A stretch of DNA of 64,000 bases from NCBI GenBank assembly GCA_963978545.1, contig OZ021732.1, positions 47,874,059 through 47,938,058 on the forward strand, read 5' to 3'. Shown here in pieces: positions 59,510 to 64,000 of this stretch. The notes beneath the pieces were generated by a model. That model was not told the origin of the DNA, did not search any database, and worked only from the letters and a program-made list of their open reading frames with translations. Made by a program: the position numbers and the translations under genes. The stretch is from Linyphia triangularis (Eukaryota > Arthropoda > Arachnida > Araneae > Linyphiidae). How positions within the stretch are numbered: the stretch's first letter is position 1; the number at the start of each line of letters is the position of its first letter.

Positions 59510-59583
59510 GGCGCCGTTTCTTAGCTGGTGAAAGTTCCTGTCTCGTAAACAGGAGATCACGAGTTCGAATCTCGTCGGTGCCT
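59510..59583 (+). tRNA. tRNA-Thr(CGT) candidate, weak D arm
   Basis: Acceptor GGCGCCG/CGGTGCC and T arm good, loop CTCGTAA; D arm altered (TTTCTTAG..GAAAGTT), A box weakened. Confidence 0.45.
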
Positions 59584-59714
59584 GAATGTTGAAAGCATAA
59601 TTTTGTTTAAATTCTAAATGTATGCCCAAATATATTTACTTAAATAAATCTCCTCTTAACTATAGTTTTTAATAATACATACAGCTTATATTGTTTGCAA
59701 CTAAAAGTTATCAA

Positions 59715-59758
59715 TGCATCATGGCTTAGCCGGTTAAAGTGCCTGTCTAGAAAACAGG
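59715..59758 (+). pseudogene. tRNA-Thr 5' half (H type)
   Basis: TGCATCATGG start; loop AGA. Confidence 0.65.
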
Positions 59759-59853
59759 TGATGACTATTTTGAATATATTCGAAGCTAAATGTATTTATT
59801 ATACTACTAATAAGAATAATAAGTATAATTGATTGGTATCGGAAAGTTCCAAT

Positions 59854-59927
59854 CTCACCGTGTTTTAGTTGGTTAAAGCACATGTCTTGTAAACAGGAGA
59901 TCACGAGTTCGAATCTCGTCGGTGCCT
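59854..59927 (+). pseudogene. tRNA-Thr(TGT)-like, repeat unit 1
   Basis: C1-C72 mismatch, GTTTTAG D arm, CATGT/ACAGG mismatch. Duplicated at 61209. Confidence 0.6.
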
Positions 59928-60012
59928 GAATTTCGAAGGAAAATTTTTGATTATATTCTAAATCTATGTTAACAACAACAGTTAAAATTGATTGGAAAAT
60001 AAATATTCCAAA

Positions 60013-60086
60013 GGATTCGTTCCTTAGCTGGTTAAAGCGCCTGTGTAGTAAACAGGAGATCACGAGTTCGAATCCCGTCGGTGCCT
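60013..60086 (+). pseudogene. tRNA-Thr(AGT)-like, beta type
   Basis: As 57995-58068; duplicated at 61368. Confidence 0.6.
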
Positions 60087-60218
60087 GAATGTTGAAAGCA
60101 AAATTTTGCTGAAATTCTAAATGTATGCCTAAATAAATTTACTTAAATAAATCTCTTCTTAACTCTACTTTTTAATTATACATACAGCTCCAAATGATTG
60201 GAAACTAAAAGTCATCAA

Positions 60219-60262
60219 CTCACCATGGCTTAGCCGGTTTTAGTGCCTGTCTAGTAAACAGG
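60219..60262 (+). pseudogene. tRNA-Thr 5' half (H type)
   Basis: Duplicated at 61574. Confidence 0.7.
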
Positions 60263-60357
60263 TGAGGACTATTTTGAATATCTTCGAAGCTGAATGTATT
60301 TATTATACTACTAATAAGAATAATAAGTATAATCGATTGGTAACGGAAAGTTCCCAT

Positions 60358-60431
60358 GACGCCGTGGCTTAGTTGGTTAAAGCGCCTGTCTAGTAAACAG
60401 GAGATCACGAGTTCGAATCTCGTCGGTGTCT
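60358..60431 (+). tRNA. tRNA-Thr(AGT), compensated acceptor
   Basis: Same sequence as 58340-58413, A2-T71 pair, all stems paired. Confidence 0.75.
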
Positions 60432-60515
60432 GAATTTCGAAGGAAATTTTTTGATTATATTCTAAATCTATTTTAAGAACGACAACTCCATTGATTGGAA
60501 AATAAATATTTCAAA

Positions 60516-60588
60516 GGATTCGTGGCTTAGCTGATTAAAGCGCCTGTGTAGTAACATGAGATCACGAGTTCAAATCTCGTTGGTGCCT
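60516..60588 (+). pseudogene. tRNA-Thr-like, shortened loop
   Basis: GTAGTAACATG; D arm CTGATTAAAGC; B box GTTCAAATC. Confidence 0.65.
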
Positions 60589-60673
60589 GAATGTCGAAGG
60601 AAATTTTTTGATTATATTCTAAATGTACGTTAACAACCACCCCTCCAATAGATTGGAACTTAAATGTTTCAAA

Positions 60674-60733
60674 GGAGCTCGTTAAAGCAACTGTCTCGTA
60701 AACAGGCCATCACGATTGAGAATATCGTCGGTA
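60674..60733 (+). pseudogene. tRNA-Thr, 5'-deleted (D type), CGT
   Basis: Loop CTCGTAA; T arm lost. Confidence 0.65.
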
Positions 60734-60861
60734 AAAGAATGTCGAACAAGAATATTTGCTTACATTTTAAATGTATTTCAAAATTGATGTAATTAATCTC
60801 TTTTGACCAATATGCATTGAATTTTAATAAGTATATTCGATTGGTAGTGGAAAGTACCCAC

Positions 60862-60935
60862 GTCACCGTGGCTTAGTTGGTTAAAGCACCTGTCTTGTAA
60901 ACAAGAGATCACGAATTCGAATCTCGTTGGTGCCT
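60862..60935 (+). tRNA. tRNA-Thr(TGT) candidate
   Basis: T2-C71 mismatch, CCTGT/ACAAG mismatch, B box AATTCGAATC. Confidence 0.45.
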
Positions 60936-61020
60936 GAATGTCGAAGGAAATTTTTTGATTATATTCTAAATGTACGTTAACAACCACCCCTCCAATAGAT
61001 TGGAACTTAAATGTTTCAAA

Positions 61021-61080
61021 GGAGCTGGTTAAAGCAATTGTCTAGTAAACAGGCCATCACGAGTTCGAATATCGTCGGTA
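61021..61080 (+). pseudogene. tRNA-Thr, 5'-deleted (D type)
   Basis: AGT, with an intact GTTCGAATA box. Confidence 0.65.
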
Positions 61081-61208
61081 AAAGAATGTCGAACAAGAAT
61101 ATTTGCTTACATTTTAACTGTATATCAAAATTGATGTAATTAATCTCTTTTGATCAATATGCATTGAATTTTAATAAGTATAATTGATTGGTATCGGAAA
61201 GTTCCAAT

Positions 61209-61282
61209 CTCACCGTGTTTTAGTTGGTTAAAGCACATGTCTTGTAAACAGGAGATCACGAGTTCGAATCTCGTCGGTGCCT
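61209..61282 (+). pseudogene. tRNA-Thr(TGT)-like, repeat unit 2
   Basis: 1355 bp after 59854, same defects. Confidence 0.6.
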
Positions 61283-61367
61283 GAATTTCGAAGGAAAATT
61301 TTTGATTATATTCTAAATCTATGTTAACAACAACAGTTAAAATTGATTGGAAAATAAATATTCCAAA

Positions 61368-61441
61368 GGATTCGTTCCTTAGCTGGTTAAAGCGCCTGTG
61401 TAGTAAACAGGAGATCACGAGTTCGAATCCCGTCGGTGCCT
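61368..61441 (+). pseudogene. tRNA-Thr(AGT)-like, beta type
   Basis: 1355 bp after 60013. Confidence 0.6.
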
Positions 61442-61573
61442 GAATGTTGAAAGCAAAATTTTGCTGAAATTCTAAATGTATGCCTAAATAAATTTACTTA
61501 AATAAATCTCTTCTTAACTCTACTTTTTAATTATACATACAGCTCCAAATGATTGGAAACTAAAAGTCATCAA

Positions 61574-61617
61574 CTCACCATGGCTTAGCCGGTTTTAGTG
61601 CCTGTCTAGTAAACAGG
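61574..61617 (+). pseudogene. tRNA-Thr 5' half (H type)
   Basis: 1355 bp after 60219. Confidence 0.7.
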
Positions 61618-61712
61618 TGAGGACTATTTTGAATATCTTCGAAGCTGAATGTATTTATTATACTACTAATAAGAATAATAAGTATAATCGATTGGTAACG
61701 GAAAGTTCCCAT

Positions 61713-61786
61713 GACGCCGTGGCTTAGTTGGTTAAAGCGCCTGTCTAGTAAACAGGAGATCACGAGTTCGAATCTCGTCGGTGTCT
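61713..61786 (+). tRNA. tRNA-Thr(AGT), compensated acceptor
   Basis: Third A2-T71 copy, 1355 bp after 60358. Confidence 0.75.
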
Positions 61787-61870
61787 GAATTTCGAAGGAA
61801 ATTTTTTGATTATATTCTAAATCTATTTTAAGAACGACAACTCCATTGATTGGAAAATAAATATTTCAAA

Positions 61871-61943
61871 GGATTCGTGGCTTAGCTGATTAAAGCGCCT
61901 GTGTAGTAACATGAGATCACGAGTTCAAATCTCGTTGGTGCCT
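61871..61943 (+). pseudogene. tRNA-Thr-like, shortened loop
   Basis: 1355 bp after 60516. Confidence 0.65.
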
Positions 61944-62028
61944 GAATGTCGAAGGAAATTTTTTGATTATATTCTAAATGTACGTTAACAACCACCCCTC
62001 CAATAGATTGGAACTTAAATGTTTCAAA

Positions 62029-62088
62029 GGAGCTCGTTAAAGCAACTGTCTCGTAAACAGGCCATCACGATTGAGAATATCGTCGGTA
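62029..62088 (+). pseudogene. tRNA-Thr, 5'-deleted (D type), CGT
   Basis: 1355 bp after 60674. Confidence 0.65.
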
Positions 62089-62216
62089 AAAGAATGTCGA
62101 ACAAGAATATTTGCTTACATTTTAAATGTATTTCAAAATTGATGTAATTAATCTCTTTTGACCAATATGCATTGAATTTTAATAAGTATATTCGATTGGT
62201 AGCGGAAAGTTCGCAC

Positions 62217-62290
62217 GTCACCGTGGCTTAGTTGGTTAAAGCACCTGTCTTGTAAACAGGAGATCACGAATTCGAATCTCGTTGGTGCCT
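62217..62290 (+). tRNA. tRNA-Thr(TGT) candidate
   Basis: 1355 bp after 60862 but with a repaired anticodon stem (ACAGG). T2-C71 mismatch and G7-T66 wobble remain. Confidence 0.5.
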
Positions 62291-62375
62291 GAATGTCGAA
62301 GGAAATTTTTTGATTATATTCTAAATGTACGTTAACAACCACCCCTCCAATAGATTGGAACTTAAATGTTTCAAA

Positions 62376-62435
62376 GGAGCTGGTTAAAGCACCTGTCTCG
62401 TAAACAGGCCATCACGATTGAAAATATCGTCGGAA
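62376..62435 (+). pseudogene. tRNA-Thr, 5'-deleted (D type), CGT
   Basis: Counterpart of 61021, anticodon CGT instead of AGT. Confidence 0.65.
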
Positions 62436-62563
62436 AAAGAAATTCGAACAAGAATATTTGCTTACATTTTAAATGTATTTCAAAATTGATGTAATTAATC
62501 TCTTTTGACCAATATGCATTGAATTTTAATAAGTATATTCGTTTGGTAGCGGAAAGGTCCCAC

Positions 62564-62637
62564 GTCACCGTGGCTTAGTTGGTTAAAGCACCTGTCTTAT
62601 AAACAGGAAATCACGAGTTCGAATCTCGTCGGTGCCT
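62564..62637 (+). tRNA. tRNA-Thr body with anticodon TAT
   Basis: Loop CTTATAA: one change from TGT to TAT, an Ile (AUA) anticodon on a Thr body. T2-C71 mismatch and one D/variable change (AAATC). Likely a pseudogene, but foldable. Confidence 0.4.
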
Positions 62638-62721
62638 GAATTTCGAAGGAAATTTTTTGATTATATTCTAAATCTATTTTAACAACGACAACTCCATTGA
62701 TTGGAAAATAAATATTTCAAA

Positions 62722-62794
62722 GGATTCGTGGCTTAGCTGATTAAAGCGCCTGTGTAGTAACATGAGATCACGAATTCGAATCTCGTTGGTGCCT
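62722..62794 (+). pseudogene. tRNA-Thr-like, shortened loop
   Basis: Beta-deleted type, as 60516. Confidence 0.65.
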
Positions 62795-62879
62795 GAATGT
62801 CGAAGGAAATTTTTTGATTATATTCTAAATGTACGTTAACAACCACCCCTCCAATAGATTGGAACTTAAATGTTTCAAA

Positions 62880-62939
62880 GGAGCTGGTTAAAGCACCTGT
62901 CTCGTAAACAGGCCATCACGATTGAAAATATCGTCGGAA
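62880..62939 (+). pseudogene. tRNA-Thr, 5'-deleted (D type), CGT
   Basis: As 62376. Confidence 0.65.
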
Positions 62940-63067
62940 AAAGAATGTCGAACAAGAATATTTGCTTACATTTTAACTGTGTATCAAAATTGATGTAATT
63001 AATCTCTTTTGATCAATATGCAATGAATTTTAATAAGTATAATCGATTGGTATCGGAAAGTTCACAC

Positions 63068-63142
63068 GGCACCGTGATTTAGTTGGTTAAAGCACCTGTC
63101 TTGAAAAAAAGGAGATCACGAGTTCGAATCTCGTCGGTGCCT
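63068..63142 (+). pseudogene. tRNA-Thr-like, A-expanded anticodon loop
   Basis: CTTGAAAAAAAGG: one base longer, 3' stem lost. Acceptor and T arm perfect. Confidence 0.6.
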
Positions 63143-63274
63143 GAATGTTGAAAGCAAGATTTTGCTGAAATTCTAAATGTACGCTTAAATAAATTTAGTT
63201 AAATAAATCTCCTCTTAACTCTACTTTTTAATTATACATACAGCTCCAATCGATTCTTAACTAAAAGTCATCAA

Positions 63275-63318
63275 CTCACCATGGCTTAGCCGATTTTAGT
63301 GCCTGTCTAGTAAACAGG
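63275..63318 (+). pseudogene. tRNA-Thr 5' half (H type)
   Basis: Loop AGT. Confidence 0.7.
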
Positions 63319-63413
63319 TGAGGACTATTTTGAATATCTTCAAAGGTGAATGTATTTATTATACTACTAATAAGAATAATAAGTATAATCGATTGGTAAC
63401 GGAAAGTTCCCAT

Positions 63414-63487
63414 GGCGCCGTGGTTTAATTGGTTAAAGCGCCTGTATAGTAAACAGGAGATCACGAGTTCGAATCTCGTCGGTGCCT
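63414..63487 (+). tRNA. tRNA-Thr(AGT) candidate
   Basis: Acceptor GGCGCCG/CGGTGCC and T arm good. C32 to A in the loop, and D arm GGTTTAATTGG weakens the A box. Confidence 0.45.
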
Positions 63488-63572
63488 GAATGTCGAAGGA
63501 AAGTTTTTGATTATATTCTAAAGGTACGTTAACAACCACCGCTTCAATTGCTCGGAATTTAAATGTGTCAAG

Positions 63573-63632
63573 GGAGCTGGTTAAAGCACTTGTCTAGTAA
63601 ACAAGCGATCACGAGTTAGAATATCGTCGGTA
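63573..63632 (+). pseudogene. tRNA-Thr, 5'-deleted (D type)
   Basis: AGT; ACTTGT/ACAAGC stem keeps pairing by paired changes. Confidence 0.65.
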
Positions 63633-63760
63633 AAAGAATGTCGAACAAGAATATTTGCTTACATTTTAAATGTATTTCAAAATTGATGTAATTAATCTCT
63701 TTTGACCAATCTGCAATGAATTTTAATAAGTATAATCGATTGGTATCGGAAAGTTCACAA

Positions 63761-63835
63761 GGCACCGTGATTTAGTTGGTTAAAGCACCTGTCTTGAAAA
63801 ACAGGAGATCACGAGTTCGAATCTCGTCGGTGCCT
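63761..63835 (+). pseudogene. tRNA-Thr-like, 8-base anticodon loop
   Basis: CCTGT CTTGAAAA ACAGG; otherwise paired acceptor and T arms; D stem GATTTAG. Confidence 0.6.
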
Positions 63836-63967
63836 GAATGTTGAAAGCAAAATTTTGCTGAAATTCTAAATGTATGCCTAAATAAATTTACTTAAATAAA
63901 TCTCTTCTTAACTCTACTTTTTAATTATACATACAGCTCCAAATGATTGGCAACTAAAAGTCGTCAA

Positions 63968-64000
63968 CTCACCATGGCTTTGCCGGTTTTAGTGCCTGTC
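63968..64000 (+). pseudogene. tRNA-Thr 5' half (H type), cut by window end
   Basis: CTCACCATGG start; the array continues beyond the window. Confidence 0.6.

Larger units (their letters stand above)
59819..62528 (+). repeat. Higher-order repeat, 1355-bp period x2
   Basis: Eight successive units (alpha-TGT, beta, H, alpha-AGT, beta-deleted, D, alpha-TGT, D) at 59854-61080 recur in the same order exactly 1355 bp later (e.g. 59854/61209, 60013/61368, 60358/61713, 60862/62217) with very few differences. Confidence 0.9.
55721..64000 (+). repeat. Tandem array of about 49 tRNA-Thr-derived units
   Basis: Units of about 140-210 bp follow one another to the window edge, each with a tRNA-Thr-like core. 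Four types recur: alpha (5' flank AGTATAATCGATTGGTA.CGG), beta (5' flank ATTTCAAAGGATTCGT), H (5' half only, then ATTTTGAATATCTTCGAAGC) and D (starts GGAGCTGGTTAAAGC, lacks the acceptor and D-arm 5' part, ends GTCGGTAAAAG). 3' flanks contain TTTTTT or AAAATTTTGC 16-22 bases after the tRNA, usable as polymerase III stops. 30 units are full length, 9 H, 9 D and 1 internally deleted. Confidence 0.9.

Noticed and set aside
57827..63539. Many minus-strand open frames with the peptide TRFELVISCL
   Set aside because: They are antisense translations of the tRNA T arm, anticodon stem and flanks; periodic with the array and without any gene structure.
55721..64000. Possible CRISPR array (regular repeats with spacers)
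   Set aside because: The conserved cores are tRNA-Thr cloverleaves of about 74 nt in a eukaryotic context. Spacers are related to each other, not unique.

Overview
This is a non-coding-rich, AT-rich metazoan nuclear window, most likely from an arthropod. The evidence is an intact copia-type retrotransposon, several decayed mariner and piggyBac transposases, a Jockey-type LINE, a Helitron, tRNA-derived SINEs, long (CA)n and (TA)n microsatellites, and one spliced gene that looks like an insect secreted group-7-allergen/BPI-like lipid-binding protein. No bacterial-style operons are present. Only one ordinary host protein gene can be supported; almost everything else is mobile or repeated DNA. 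All calls come from reading the sequence and from remembered family features; no search was run.

Layout. 1-11 kb: AT-rich DNA with tandem duplications, fragments of dispersed repeat families, SINE pieces and a long inverted repeat (3399-4358). 11.1-13.5 kb: the N-terminal part of a mariner transposase, split by a reverse-oriented Helitron (11196-12704) and followed by a fold-back element that itself carries a SINE (13032-13220). 14.0-20.0 kb: a Tc1/mariner-type element with unusually long (about 270 bp) inverted ends whose transposase is split by a very young copia element (14444-19200; 278-bp LTRs that look identical, 5-bp TSD, intact 1366-codon ORF). 20.8-21.5 kb: the C-terminal part of a mariner pseudogene. 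23.7-31.2 kb: three copies of dispersed family A and a family B copy interrupted by a TTAA-flanked MITE. 32.6-34.1 kb: Jockey-type LINE remnant.

36.6-40.9 kb: a three-exon minus-strand gene (213 codons, signal peptide plus BPI-like domain). Its large intron holds an internally deleted piggyBac element. 41-53 kb: palindromic MITEs, a mariner-like pseudogene, long microsatellites, a second Helitron fragment and an unidentified decayed coding region.

54.4-64.0 kb, running off the window: a dense tandem array of about 49 tRNA-Thr-derived units plus one inverted unit at 54.4 kb. About 30 units are full length. Within one sequence family they carry all three eukaryotic Thr anticodons (AGT, TGT, CGT), some with altered anticodons. 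They are arranged in recurrent monomer types, including half-tRNA and 5'-deleted types, and in a 1355-bp higher-order repeat. Several copies have a perfect or compensated cloverleaf, good A and B boxes and a T-run just downstream, so part of the array could be transcribed by RNA polymerase III. This array is the most unusual feature of the window.
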